DNA from: a virus
IMG/VR virus record: IMGVR_UViG_3300046355_000078
Coordinates: 1-48,041 of that record
Reading direction: 5' to 3' (one strand)
Length of the DNA: 48,041 nucleotides
Each line of letters opens with the position of its first letter. Position 1 is the first letter of the stretch. The notes under the pieces are model-generated. The model saw only the letters and a list, made by a program, of their open reading frames with translations, was not told where the DNA came from and did not search any database. The position numbers and the translations under genes were made by a program. This document shows, piece after piece, positions 22,974 through 31,319 of the stretch.

Positions 22974-23438
22974 ATGGTAAAGAAAGTGTTAAAGAAAGCT
23001 AAAGATGGTAAAGAACTATCAGAAGTTAAAGTGAGACCAGGTTTTGGGCAAAACTTTAAAAGTAACATGAAAAATTTCATGAGTACTGACTCTACTGATT
23101 ACCAAAACACGCCAGCTAAAACCACCGCTGGTAAAGTTCTTCGTGGAGCTAATAAGGTTGCAAGTGTAGCTGCACGAGTTGCAGGATCACCAGTAACAAC
23201 AGCACTTTCTGCAGCAGATGCTGGTGTAAAGTCGGTTCAAAATGCTGTTAAAGCTAGAAAAGAACTTAAAGCAATACCTGAGAAGAAGGCAGGTGGTATG
23301 ATTAAACGTGCCGATGGTTCATACTCTAAACGTGGCTTATGGGACAACATCCGTGCTAACAAGGGATCAGGTAAAAAACCTACAGCTGCTATGTTAAAGC
23401 AGGAGAAGAAGATTAAAGCTCAAACTAAAAAGAAATAA
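22974..23438 (+). CDS. Lys/Ala-rich basic protein
   Basis: 154 residues. Lys-rich ends surround an Ala-rich helix (ASVAARVAGSPVTTALSAAD). The central hydrophobic-amphipathic segment with basic ends recalls internal head proteins; no family recognised. One base from the previous gene. Confidence 0.6.
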   Translation: MVKKVLKKAKDGKELSEVKVRPGFGQNFKSNMKNFMSTDSTDYQNTPAKTTAGKVLRGANKVASVAARVAGSPVTTALSAADAGVKSVQNAVKARKELKAIPEKKAGGMIKRADGSYSKRGLWDNIRANKGSGKKPTAAMLKQEKKIKAQTKKK

Positions 23439-23440
23439 CA

Positions 23441-23797
23441 ATGATAAAGAAAGCTCAATCAGGACTGAAACTTAAAAATAAGGTTAAGTCTGTAGTAAAG
23501 ACAAAGATGCAAGTTCCTGCAGACTTCGAACCTAAATCTAAGTTCCCTCGTACACCAGGTGGTGGAGATAACTATGATGAAACCATCAAACGTGAGAGAG
23601 ACCTTAAGGCAAAAGGAATGATGAAAAAAGGTGGAGCAGTTAAGAAAGCTGAGAAAGGTACAAAGTTTGGTATGCTATCGGTTAAGGCTAAAGTAGATAA
23701 TAATCCTGGCATTACAGCTGCTGATCGTATTGCTGGTGCTAAAGGATTAGCTAAGAAAGGTGCATCTATGAAGAAATGTAAATATGGCTGCAAATAA
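23441..23797 (+). CDS. Lys-rich basic protein
   Basis: 118 residues, starting MIKKAQSGLKLKNKVKSVVK. A repeated pattern of KKGGAVKKAEKG and KKGASMKKCKYGCK suggests DNA or RNA contact. It overlaps the next gene by 14 bp. Part of the basic cluster that ends at the shared terminator. Confidence 0.6.
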   Translation: MIKKAQSGLKLKNKVKSVVKTKMQVPADFEPKSKFPRTPGGGDNYDETIKRERDLKAKGMMKKGGAVKKAEKGTKFGMLSVKAKVDNNPGITAADRIAGAKGLAKKGASMKKCKYGCK

Positions 23798-23954
23798 AAA
23801 GAAAAAGCCTGTGCTAAAAATGCACAAGCCTGCAAAAGCTCCTAAGGTTGCTGCTCCTAAACCATTGGATGGTAACTATATGAGAGAAAGTGATACTCCT
23901 AGTAGACGTAAGAGTCCTATGCTTCCTATGAAGCAGAAGCGACTATCTAAATAG
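23784..23954 (+). CDS. Small basic protein, last of the cluster
   Basis: 56 residues, MAANKKKKPVLKMHKPAKAP then Pro/Ala/Lys-rich sequence and MKQKRLSK at the end. ATG overlaps the end of the previous gene. Very basic. Stop is followed by the bidirectional terminator. Confidence 0.55.
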   Translation: MAANKKKKPVLKMHKPAKAPKVAAPKPLDGNYMRESDTPSRRKSPMLPMKQKRLSK

Positions 23955-23989
23955 TTTTGTTCATTTCATAATTGTGATTCACACCAAGT

Positions 23990-24015
23990 AAAAAGGAGAC
24001 CATTGGCCTCCTTTT
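23990..24015. terminator. Bidirectional intrinsic terminator between convergent gene blocks
   Basis: AAAAAGGAG (23990-23998) pairs with CTCCTTTTT (24007-24015) around a 8-base loop. The A-run and T-run give a U-tract on both strands, so it can end the plus-strand small-protein cluster and the minus-strand operon that ends at 24022. Confidence 0.8.
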
Positions 24016-24021
24016 TCTTTG

Positions 24022-24711
24022 TCATCTATGCCATGCATATGGTTTGGGTATTTGATCGTAATAGGGTTTGTCAAAATGAGGAACTAGTTCTATGACTCCT
24101 TCTTCAGAATGTAACACTGCATCTGTACGTTCTAACACTTCTTTGCTTGGAAGTATACCCATACCAGATATGTGTAGAGTATTCATACCCCATCGATATA
24201 TCATTGTAGGTTCTGAGAACATATGAATATTTGCATTATGTCCAAATGTTATATCAGCATCCTCATCACCACTCTTATCAGGCCAGGTGATCCTGTCTAG
24301 ATAAGCTTTAATGTAGCAATTTCCATTATTGATATTGTCTTCTTTCTTTTCATATTTATTATTAACAAAGAAGTAATGGTGATTACTTCTGTATATCTCA
24401 TGTCCAGGGTTATTTACAATTGCATTAGTTAGTAAGGTTAACCCTCGCTCAGCAATTAAATCATCATCGTCTAATCTGTATACATAATCGTACTTACATT
24501 GTTTGTAGCCCCACTCTAGCTTAGCTGCTATAGATGGAAATCTTTCCTCACAGTTAATGATCTTCACTCTAGGATGATCGTATGTGTATTTCACTTTAGG
24601 ACTATCATTTATTACCACCATCTCAAAGTCTTCACTTTGTCGTAGAAATGATTCAATAGCCTCTTCTAAAAAGTGATGGCGTTGATAAGTTATTGTTAAT
24701 ACAGATATCAT
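24022..24711 (-). CDS. GT2-family glycosyltransferase
   Basis: 229 residues, GT-A fold. ISVLTITYQRHHFLEEAIES opens the nucleotide-binding half; VYRLDDDDLIAERGL holds the DxD-type metal motif at about residue 80. It ends with a His/Tyr-rich tail (KPYDQIPKPYAWHR-like). Last gene of the leftward operon; overlaps the GT32-like gene by 4 bp. Substrate unknown. Confidence 0.85.
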   Translation of the reverse strand: MISVLTITYQRHHFLEEAIESFLRQSEDFEMVVINDSPKVKYTYDHPRVKIINCEERFPSIAAKLEWGYKQCKYDYVYRLDDDDLIAERGLTLLTNAIVNNPGHEIYRSNHHYFFVNNKYEKKEDNINNGNCYIKAYLDRITWPDKSGDEDADITFGHNANIHMFSEPTMIYRWGMNTLHISGMGILPSKEVLERTDAVLHSEEGVIELVPHFDKPYYDQIPKPYAWHR

Positions 24712-25682
24712 TTGTTGATTTGTTTTTTAATTTCATCATATATCCATGTGGATACGTTGTACTTTTGAGTTTCATCTAGTTCATCTAGTAACCAGTCTTC
24801 TTTCATATCTTTAGAATGAAGCCACATATGTGATAGATAAGCGTACTTATTATAAACTTCTTTATAGAAAGACATTGCTGTTTCTCTGTCACATTTATAA
24901 AATCCCCAATCGTAATCGTCTACATTAGGAAGTGTTTTCCACATATCACACATTTCACCACCATACGCACATCTATCCCAAGGAGAAGATGCTGAAATAA
25001 AGTCTTCATACAAATACAATAGTGTAAGACCAAGTGTATAGTCTACATTGATTTGTGTTTGCTTACATGTTTCTAGTGTAAGAGATTGCCAAGATACTCC
25101 ATCTCCAATATATAACTCTTTATCAGCTTCTATTATCTTTGGGTTTGATAGTAGTGTATGAATAAACTTACTCCTTGGTTCAAAGTTTAACCAACAATCA
25201 TTTCGAGGGAATATAGAAATATGATCATATCCTGCTATATCTCTAAAGTCTCCTGGTAAACAATCTTCTGGAGTGAGGTTATTATAATGACACGTATGCG
25301 GATCATATGATCTACATATAATGTTCTTACTAATTTCAGGTATAGGTTTTATAGCAAGATCATCAGTATCTATATAGCTACCACCAAACTTGTATAATAA
25401 TATCAATCTAATTAGATCAGAACGTTCCCTAGGATGTGCATTGACGTAATGTTTTTCTAAATGTTCTTTAGGAACAGGAAGACCTTCAAACAAAGAAAGA
25501 TCCCAAGTACGAACTAATATTCTATACTTGGGATCAAAGTCTTCTTTCTTTAAGCTATTTGATACAATAATTATTTCATGATTGGGATTGAATACTCTTG
25601 TTGAGTATACACAATCGTTTAATATCTTTCTACGAGAATCGCAAATATTACCATCCCAATAGAAAAATATTATATTTACCAT
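24708..25682 (-). CDS. GT32-like glycosyltransferase with DXD sugar-binding motif
   Basis: 324 residues. NIIFFYWDGNICDSRRKILN opens the fold; RSDLIRLILLYKFGGSYIDTDDLAI is the characteristic DXD region of GT32 (Gly_transf_sug) enzymes. A stop-start overlap of 7 bp joins it to the GroES-like gene. It works in an operon that otherwise carries nucleotide and DNA metabolism genes, so DNA, virion or host-surface modification are all possible. Confidence 0.82.
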   Translation of the reverse strand: MVNIIFFYWDGNICDSRRKILNDCVYSTRVFNPNHEIIIVSNSLKKEDFDPKYRILVRTWDLSLFEGLPVPKEHLEKHYVNAHPRERSDLIRLILLYKFGGSYIDTDDLAIKPIPEISKNIICRSYDPHTCHYNNLTPEDCLPGDFRDIAGYDHISIFPRNDCWLNFEPRSKFIHTLLSNPKIIEADKELYIGDGVSWQSLTLETCKQTQINVDYTLGLTLLYLYEDFISASSPWDRCAYGGEMCDMWKTLPNVDDYDWGFYKCDRETAMSFYKEVYNKYAYLSHMWLHSKDMKEDWLLDELDETQKYNVSTWIYDEIKKQINK

Positions 25683-25963
25683 ACAAGAATAACATCAAAC
25701 GGTGATACTAATAACTTATTCTCCCCATTGATAGGAATCACTGGTGCTTTACCTAAAGATGCTGGATCTACCAAGATCTCATCTCCTGCCTTGATGTCTG
25801 TAACTAGATCACCTACAGAGTATACAGTGAGCTTGTTAAGCTTCTGCATCATCTCTTTCTCAAGAGCTTCTTTTGTGTTCTCATCCACAATAAGTTTACC
25901 TTCGTCTTTCTTAGGAAGGTCTAGCAATAATCTATTGCCGCGTAGTAATTTGAAGTCTGCCAT
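25676..25963 (-). CDS. GroES-like co-chaperonin
   Basis: 95 residues. LLRGNRLLLDLPKKDEGKLI and the C-terminal LLVSPFDVILVW match the ends of the Cpn10 barrel; the middle has LTVYSVGDLVTDIKAGDEIL, the usual core. A mobile-loop region (DENTKEALEKEMMQ) is longer and more charged than in GroES. No GroEL in the window, so it would cooperate with host GroEL like T4 gp31. Moderately divergent. Confidence 0.75.
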   Translation of the reverse strand: MADFKLLRGNRLLLDLPKKDEGKLIVDENTKEALEKEMMQKLNKLTVYSVGDLVTDIKAGDEILVDPASLGKAPVIPINGENKLLVSPFDVILVW

Positions 25964-26241
25964 TATGCTATCTCAGTTAAGTTTTTAAATCTTACCATGT
26001 CTTCACCTGTTAAGTGAATCTCTGACTGATATACATCACGCTTACGTGTTACGCCAATCATCTTGTTAGTCTTAACATTGATGTTAGGTGTTTCAATAAC
26101 ACGCTCATGGATGTCATCTAATAATACTAAGAGATCATCAGCATCCATCTGTACTGTACGAATCACTTTATTGATGTTGAAAGAATCTATAAAGTGACTA
26201 CCGTTCTCCTCTTTACGAGAGTAAAAAAATTGATTTGTCAT
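25963..26241 (-). CDS. Hypothetical protein
   Basis: 92 residues, MTNQFFYSRKEENGSHFIDS with VQMDADDLLVLLDDIHERV. Shares its last stop base with the GroES-like start. Not recognised; alternating helices and strands. Confidence 0.55.
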   Translation of the reverse strand: MTNQFFYSRKEENGSHFIDSFNINKVIRTVQMDADDLLVLLDDIHERVIETPNINVKTNKMIGVTRKRDVYQSEIHLTGEDMVRFKNLTEIA

Positions 26242-26648
26242 TGGTTTATTTTATTTAAAAGTTCAATACGTCTTCTATTAACTTCTTCAAATCTGTACAT
26301 ATCGTTCTCTACAGACTCGTGTTCTAACAAAGATAATAGAATAATATTAGATTTATCATACTCTAGCTCAGGATATTTACTCTTAGGGAGGATATGATGA
26401 AAGAATGTTGATAATGGTTCACTTCCCAGATAGTCACCGCTCACCTCAGAGTAGTGTTTACGCTCTTTCCAGATCTCTAAGAACAGGTTTCTCATGGTTT
26501 CTATCTTAGTCTTCTTGACGAACATATCACGCTTAGCTACTAAGAGTCCTCCACGCTTTGGTGTGATGGGCTTACGCTTGATGTGATTCAAGCATAAACC
26601 CTTTCCCCACACCCGATTCTCACAACCCTCTACACTACAGCTCTTCAT
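26238..26648 (-). CDS. HNH / NinG-like zinc-binding nuclease
   Basis: 136 residues. N-terminal Cys-rich finger (CSVEGCENRVWGKGLCLNH, with Cys4, Cys9, Cys18 and His22) is followed by a helix and an HNH-like core (FFHHILPKSKYPELEYDKSN). The order resembles NinG-type recombination proteins. It may act in recombination or packaging. HNH catalytic residues cannot all be assigned by eye. Confidence 0.6.
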   Translation of the reverse strand: MKSCSVEGCENRVWGKGLCLNHIKRKPITPKRGGLLVAKRDMFVKKTKIETMRNLFLEIWKERKHYSEVSGDYLGSEPLSTFFHHILPKSKYPELEYDKSNIILLSLLEHESVENDMYRFEEVNRRRIELLNKINQ

Positions 26649-26985
26649 CCTTTGAATAAGTTATCTCTCGTTGAATATACCAGAGAGCTTTCTGAAGGTC
26701 TTGATTTTTGTTATCCTTCTTATCTGATCTAAGAATATACTTAATAGCATTTCCTAAATTAAATCCTAGCTCATAGTCTTCAATGATATCAATAACTTCA
26801 AACCTATTACCCTGGTAATGATCAGGATGATTAACCATCTCTCTTTCTAGTATCTCTTTCATAACTTTACGTGCTCCGTATGGATCATCTCCTAATGCTT
26901 TTATTTCTTCTTGTAACACTTGTTTTCTTCGAGCAATCTCTGCTTGATTTGCTTGATACATTTCTTCTTCTAATTGATCAATCAT
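26635..26985 (-). CDS. DUF3310 family protein
   Basis: 116 residues. A helical N-terminus, then VNHPDHYQGNRFEVIDIIED and GNAIKYILRSDKKDN, then QDLQKALWYIQREI, the DUF3310 pattern. The family is widespread in phages, once called SaV-like nucleotide kinases, with no settled activity. Overlaps the HNH gene by 14 bp and the HAD gene by 8 bp. Confidence 0.85.
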   Translation of the reverse strand: MIDQLEEEMYQANQAEIARRKQVLQEEIKALGDDPYGARKVMKEILEREMVNHPDHYQGNRFEVIDIIEDYELGFNLGNAIKYILRSDKKDNKNQDLQKALWYIQREITYSKDEEL

Positions 26986-27445
26986 GTTCTGCTGTGTTTT
27001 CTGTTTTTGATAAAATATTACGTTCTTCTAACATTTCTTCAACCTTAACCCAATCTACAAAAGGTTTTGATGATAAATTAAGATCAATTTTTAATGGGCA
27101 TCCTATGGCACTGTCATCTATCATTAAAGGAGCATAACTTTTAGGGGATTCTGTCCATGTAGATTGTGTAGGATTTGTTTGTACTCCATATAAAGGAATA
27201 TCATTATCCATAAACCATTTTATAGCATCATTTAAGAAATGACCATTGGTATCAGGCGTAAGATCTCCTTCAATTTCTTTAAAGGTGATCATGTTGCTTC
27301 TCATAGTAAAGAGGATCAATTGATGACCCTCTTCTACTAATCTCTTTAATACAGGAATTGCTCCTATATCTTTACCTATTTCTGGAAAACTGTGTGTTAC
27401 ACATGTTCCATCAAAGTCTATGTTGATTGCTATAGGTTTTATCAT
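26978..27445 (-). CDS. HAD-superfamily phosphatase-like protein
   Basis: 155 residues. Motif I is INIDFDGTCV (Asp nucleophile and acid) and motif II is LILFTMRS; the late acidic motif is LMIDDSAIG. These fit a small HAD phosphatase, like the C-terminal half of phage polynucleotide kinase-phosphatases. Substrate unknown; a nucleotide or DNA-end phosphate is plausible given the dUTPase and RecA neighbours. Confidence 0.75.
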   Translation of the reverse strand: MIKPIAINIDFDGTCVTHSFPEIGKDIGAIPVLKRLVEEGHQLILFTMRSNMITFKEIEGDLTPDTNGHFLNDAIKWFMDNDIPLYGVQTNPTQSTWTESPKSYAPLMIDDSAIGCPLKIDLNLSSKPFVDWVKVEEMLEERNILSKTENTAEHD

Positions 27446-27882
27446 AATCCTGTAGATCCGTGACCTCCTTCACCACGTTCTGTTTCTGATAATTCATCTA
27501 CTTCTACATACTGTGCCAATGGTACAGGCATGATGATTAACTGAGCAATACGATCACCTACATTATAGATTTTATACGGTTCTTTATAAGCCGCTTGATC
27601 TCTGTTAATCATATTAAATGTAACCATAATCTCACCTCTGTATCCTGAATCAATAACACCAACACAGTTAGCCATTGATAAATCATAGTTACGTACAGAG
27701 GAACGTGGGAACACGAGTCCTACCATTCCTTCTGGTATTTCTACAGCTAATCCTGTACCATAAAATGCCTGATGTCCAGACATATCAACTGATGTAGCTA
27801 CAAGATCTGCACCTGCATCTCCTGGCTTACCAAACTTAGGCTTCTGTGCCTCTTGTACTAACTTCTTAAATTGAATCTTCAT
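27442..27882 (-). CDS. dut: dUTP diphosphatase
   Basis: 146 residues, homotrimeric type. Five motifs: GDAGADLVA (I), PRSSV (II), GVIDSGYRGEI (III), GDRIAQLII (IV) and RGEGGHGSTG (V). Converts dUTP to dUMP and diphosphate, lowering uracil in DNA and feeding dTMP synthesis. It sits between RecA (overlap 17 bp) and the HAD phosphatase in the same operon. Confidence 0.96.
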   Translation of the reverse strand: MKIQFKKLVQEAQKPKFGKPGDAGADLVATSVDMSGHQAFYGTGLAVEIPEGMVGLVFPRSSVRNYDLSMANCVGVIDSGYRGEIMVTFNMINRDQAAYKEPYKIYNVGDRIAQLIIMPVPLAQYVEVDELSETERGEGGHGSTGL

Positions 27883-28909
27883 TTTCTGTTTCGATTGTTT
27901 CGTTTACAACTTCTGTATTATTGATAGCATCAATGATGTCTTGACGTAATTTATCAGAGAACTCATCATTGTCTTCTAGTAATGTTCTGAATTCATCTGC
28001 TGAATATTTAACATCTGCATAAGTGATAGTCTTACCGTATTTACGTAAGATGTCATGATCACCACCTAAGCTCATTATCTCATTGAACTTATCGATACCT
28101 GTACCGAATACGATCTCAAAATCTATTGCTTTGAATGGAGGAGCCATCTTGTTCTTGATAGTCTTAATCTTAGTGATATTACCATAAGCTTCTGTACCTT
28201 CCTTAGCAAGAGTCTTGCTTACCTCGATACGTACATCAGCATAGAATTTCAATGCGTGACCGCCCTGAGTTGTTCTAGGATCACCAAACATCATACCAAT
28301 CTTCTCACGATACTGACTTACAACAATAACACATGTATTGTTTCTAGATAGAGCACCTTTTAACTTAGGATATGAATCACTATTAAGCTTAGCTTTTCTA
28401 CCAATAGAACTATCACCAATGTCACCATCTAGTACCTTCTTAGGAATCAATGAACTATCTGAATCTATGATAACCAGGTCAACTTCTCCAGTCTCGATCA
28501 TATCAAGAGCAATCTGAAAACCCTCCTCGCCATGTGATGGCTGAGCAATTAACATATCAGAGATGTTTACGCCTAATGCAGTAAAGTAATTAGGATCAAC
28601 AGCATGCTCGCCATCTATGTATAACACTTTACCACCTGTCTTCTGACAGTTAGCAGCAGCGTGACCACAGATAGTAGATTTACCTGAACCCTCCCAGCCT
28701 ACAAGTTCGTAAAGTTTCCCTTTAACGAAACCTCCTACGCCTAAAGCAATGTGATCAAATGCAATAGATCCTGTAGAAATAAGATCATATTCATTGTGAT
28801 TCTTATCTCCTAATGATAAGATTGTACCCTCACCATATTTTTTATTGAGAGCATCTAATGCCTCCTGGAATTTGGATTTTCCAGTGTTAACCTCTTGTTT
28901 CTTAGCCAT
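27866..28909 (-). CDS. recA: RecA/UvsX-type recombinase
   Basis: 347 residues. Walker A is GWEGSGKST (71-79), Walker B is VIIDSDSSL, and TCVIVVSQYREKIGMMFGDP is the L1/L2 region. ATP-driven strand exchange and homology search. I chose MAKKQEV at 28909 over an in-frame ATG at 28930, because a near-consensus -7 box (AATATTTG) ends about 30 bases upstream and MAKKQEV fits family starts. First gene of the operon down to 24022. It follows a terminator at 28953-28990. Confidence 0.95.
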   Translation of the reverse strand: MAKKQEVNTGKSKFQEALDALNKKYGEGTILSLGDKNHNEYDLISTGSIAFDHIALGVGGFVKGKLYELVGWEGSGKSTICGHAAANCQKTGGKVLYIDGEHAVDPNYFTALGVNISDMLIAQPSHGEEGFQIALDMIETGEVDLVIIDSDSSLIPKKVLDGDIGDSSIGRKAKLNSDSYPKLKGALSRNNTCVIVVSQYREKIGMMFGDPRTTQGGHALKFYADVRIEVSKTLAKEGTEAYGNITKIKTIKNKMAPPFKAIDFEIVFGTGIDKFNEIMSLGGDHDILRKYGKTITYADVKYSADEFRTLLEDNDEFSDKLRQDIIDAINNTEVVNETIETENEDSI

Positions 28910-28952
28910 TTCATTATGTTTTTTGTTCACTTAAATTTACAAATATTTCATC

Positions 28953-28990
28953 AAAAAAGAAATAGCCTAGACGCAAAACATCTAGGCTAT
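28953..28990 (-). terminator. Intrinsic terminator on the minus strand after the RNR operon
   Basis: Stem of 10 bp: ATAGCCTAGA at 28962-28971 pairs with TCTAGGCTAT at 28981-28990. Read leftward it is followed by TTTCTTTTTTG. It separates the ribonucleotide reductase operon from the recA operon. Confidence 0.75.
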
Positions 28991-29013
28991 CTGAAACCAA
29001 ACACAATTTAAAT

Positions 29014-29124
29014 TTAACACAACGTTAAATCTTTAGTCTCTTTAATCCACTTGGGATTATAAGGACAATTTTTACATTTGTTACCGCAGCATTTGCCTCG
29101 ACTTGCTAAGAATTCTTTAGACAA
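29014..29124 (-). CDS. DUF5522-like tiny Cys-rich protein, non-ATG start
   Basis: 36 residues from TTG at 29124, or 40 from GTG at 29136. It contains SRGKCCGNKCKNCPYNPKW, the CCGxxCxxCPY signature of the small DUF5522-type Cys-rich family, which may bind zinc. The start overlaps the stop of ribonucleotide reductase by 8 bp, and the stop is at 29014-29016, just before the terminator. No ATG is available, so translation probably depends on coupling. Confidence 0.6.
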   Translation of the reverse strand: MSKEFLASRGKCCGNKCKNCPYNPKWIKETKDLTLC

Positions 29125-30982
29125 GCTCGCAGGCACCTCCTCCGCAGGCAACTGATTCATTGAAGTTAACTGTGTCATCTACTTCTTTAATCTTAGTAAT
29201 ATCAATTTCTTTTAATTCACTAATAAGTGAATTGTATTTCTCTTCAGTGATGTCCTCGAAAGGAGCTTGCTGATATGAACCACCCCAATAAGGTAGTACA
29301 GATAAACCGTTATAGAACTCACGGTTGTCCCACATCCAGTCTCCTACCATTTTCCATTCATCTTGTTGAATAGAGATAGTAGCGCTTACGTTATGTGTAT
29401 TGTCACCGTTAACGTGTCCAGAGTTAATCCAATTGGTAGAAAAATGCTTCACACGCTCAAGCGTATCGATAGCTGTTTCAGTACGTAAGATAGAACCTTC
29501 TGGTGCTTTCACTGGAATACGTACACACACTGTATCATTAGGGCGTAATACATCATCTTCACATAGCTCAGGATGATTCTCCATTAAGTACATTGCAATG
29601 TCTTCGTTCTTGTTGAAGCGCATTGTACGTAAGTAATAGTCATTATGCCAAGCATGGATACCAGATGCAGTTCCTAATACTAGAGATGTAGTACCTGAAG
29701 GTTTAACACATGTAATACGTGCTGCTTCATTGATACCAGTCTTCTCTGTAATTAGTTGATTCACCTTCTTAGCAATGTGAGCTGCTATTTCTAGTTTGTA
29801 TTTCATGATTTCTCCTGAACCAATACCAGTCATACCAATACCTAACAATGCATCTTTCTGTGTAGTTGCAGCCCAGATAGGACGCAAGTAGTGAAAGTTT
29901 GTAAATCCTGCTTGTAACGTACCAAAGAATGCAGCTGCTGCTACACGCTCATTAAGATCTTCTTGGCTAGTTACATCACTCACATTCACTTCACATAGAT
30001 TACAGAATTGGTATGGACGTAATGCAATCTCACAACATGGGTTAGTTCCCCAGTCTTGATTGTTACTCCAATACAAACCTGGTTCTCCAGATCCTGATGC
30101 TTCTACACGCTTCCATAATTCCATGAACTGCTCTTCTGTCACTTCACCACGAGGTAACACTGCAGAGTTGTTAGAACGACCACGCTGCTCATTAAGCTCC
30201 CACCAGTTACCATACTTACATGTAATCATCTCTTCGTCCGTGTAATCAAACAAACAGATCATAGCTGATCTACGGATACCACCAGCTAACACTGAGTTAG
30301 CAATGTGACATAGGATATCATGGCATTCTAAGGGAGATAATGTCTCTCCTGGTTGCTTTCTATCTAAGACAGCCTGAACGTGTGTGAGGCAAAGCTTAAG
30401 AGGCTCTGGGCCTGGTGCTTTACCACCTGCTGTTACAAGACGTGCACCTTTTTCACGAATAGCACGGAAATCAAACTTAGGCATGAACCCACCTTCTAGG
30501 TAAGCTTTCATTAACACCTTCACAGCATCAGCCCAGCCCATGATACTATCCTCAATAAGGTAGGTGCGAGCTTTGCCTGGCTTAGTAATATCTGGTAGTT
30601 CACTTACGTGATGTGATTGTACTGAGTATCCTACACCTGTACCTCCTAACAATAAGAACATTGTCTCAGAGAATGAATGGATACTATCAATTGGTAAGAA
30701 ACAACAGTTGTAGATACGGGCGTTGTTTACTTCAGCTGCAGCACCTGCAAACTGTAATGCTCTCATAGAAGGCAAGATTTTCTTGTCTCTAATCATTGGG
30801 ATTGAAGTCTTGATAGATTCCTCTAAATAAGGGTACTTCTTGATCATCATTGTTTCGTAACGATCAACAATCTCATCCCACGTTTCTCTTCGTTTTAGCT
30901 CTGGAATGTACTTTGCGTACTTGCTAAAAACCGTGATAGAACTTAATGCCTGGAGTCCTAAATCTGTACTTGTATTATTCAT
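29117..30982 (-). CDS. nrdJ: Class II (adenosylcobalamin-type) ribonucleotide reductase
   Basis: 621 residues. NNARIYNCCFLPIDSI holds the N-terminal redox Cys pair; GGTGVGYSVQ is the substrate loop; NPCCEIALRPYQFCNLCEVN carries the thiyl-radical Cys; CVKPSGTTSLVLGT is the active-site phosphate loop; and CGGGACELV is the C-terminal thiol pair. This set fits monomeric B12-dependent reductases that convert NTPs to dNTPs. Shorter than the 739-residue Lactobacillus enzyme. Needs host cobalamin. N-terminus MNNTSTDLGLQALSSIT is echoed in the endonuclease gene upstream. Confidence 0.9.
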   Translation of the reverse strand: MNNTSTDLGLQALSSITVFSKYAKYIPELKRRETWDEIVDRYETMMIKKYPYLEESIKTSIPMIRDKKILPSMRALQFAGAAAEVNNARIYNCCFLPIDSIHSFSETMFLLLGGTGVGYSVQSHHVSELPDITKPGKARTYLIEDSIMGWADAVKVLMKAYLEGGFMPKFDFRAIREKGARLVTAGGKAPGPEPLKLCLTHVQAVLDRKQPGETLSPLECHDILCHIANSVLAGGIRRSAMICLFDYTDEEMITCKYGNWWELNEQRGRSNNSAVLPRGEVTEEQFMELWKRVEASGSGEPGLYWSNNQDWGTNPCCEIALRPYQFCNLCEVNVSDVTSQEDLNERVAAAAFFGTLQAGFTNFHYLRPIWAATTQKDALLGIGMTGIGSGEIMKYKLEIAAHIAKKVNQLITEKTGINEAARITCVKPSGTTSLVLGTASGIHAWHNDYYLRTMRFNKNEDIAMYLMENHPELCEDDVLRPNDTVCVRIPVKAPEGSILRTETAIDTLERVKHFSTNWINSGHVNGDNTHNVSATISIQQDEWKMVGDWMWDNREFYNGLSVLPYWGGSYQQAPFEDITEEKYNSLISELKEIDITKIKEVDDTVNFNESVACGGGACELV

Positions 30983-31319
30983 TATTATCTTGTTTTAAAT
31001 AGTTACTAATCCAATCATGAAGTAAATTAATATCATACCAACTGTTTACTGATATAATAAGACAATGGCCAAATGTTTTATCACTTGAAATTGCTATATC
31101 CTCTACAAAACTTGGTATATTATACTTTGCTCTCTTTTCTTTGTCAGGAACAAATACTGGTATAATATCCTCAACAGAACCTCCAGTATATTCTATATGG
31201 TCATATTTATGCAGATTGAATACAGGTTCAAATTTATCTACATCATCTACAAACACTCTTAACTGTGCTGAGTCAAGACTAATGTACTGTGTCTTGATTA
31301 AGTCTTCTATATTACTCAT
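30975..31319 (-). CDS. Hypothetical protein upstream of ribonucleotide reductase
   Basis: 114 residues, MSNIEDLIKTQYISLDSAQL. Mixed alpha/beta, with LIISVNSWYDINLLHDWISN near the end. Not recognised. Overlaps both the reductase start and the endonuclease stop by 8 bp. It may be cargo brought with the endonuclease. Confidence 0.55.
   Translation of the reverse strand: MSNIEDLIKTQYISLDSAQLRVFVDDVDKFEPVFNLHKYDHIEYTGGSVEDIIPVFVPDKEKRAKYNIPSFVEDIAISSDKTFGHCLIISVNSWYDINLLHDWISNYLKQDNNE

Noticed and set aside
25728-25988. Plus-strand frame opposite the GroES-like gene
   Set aside because: Shadow of a well-supported minus-strand gene; no promoter or start context.
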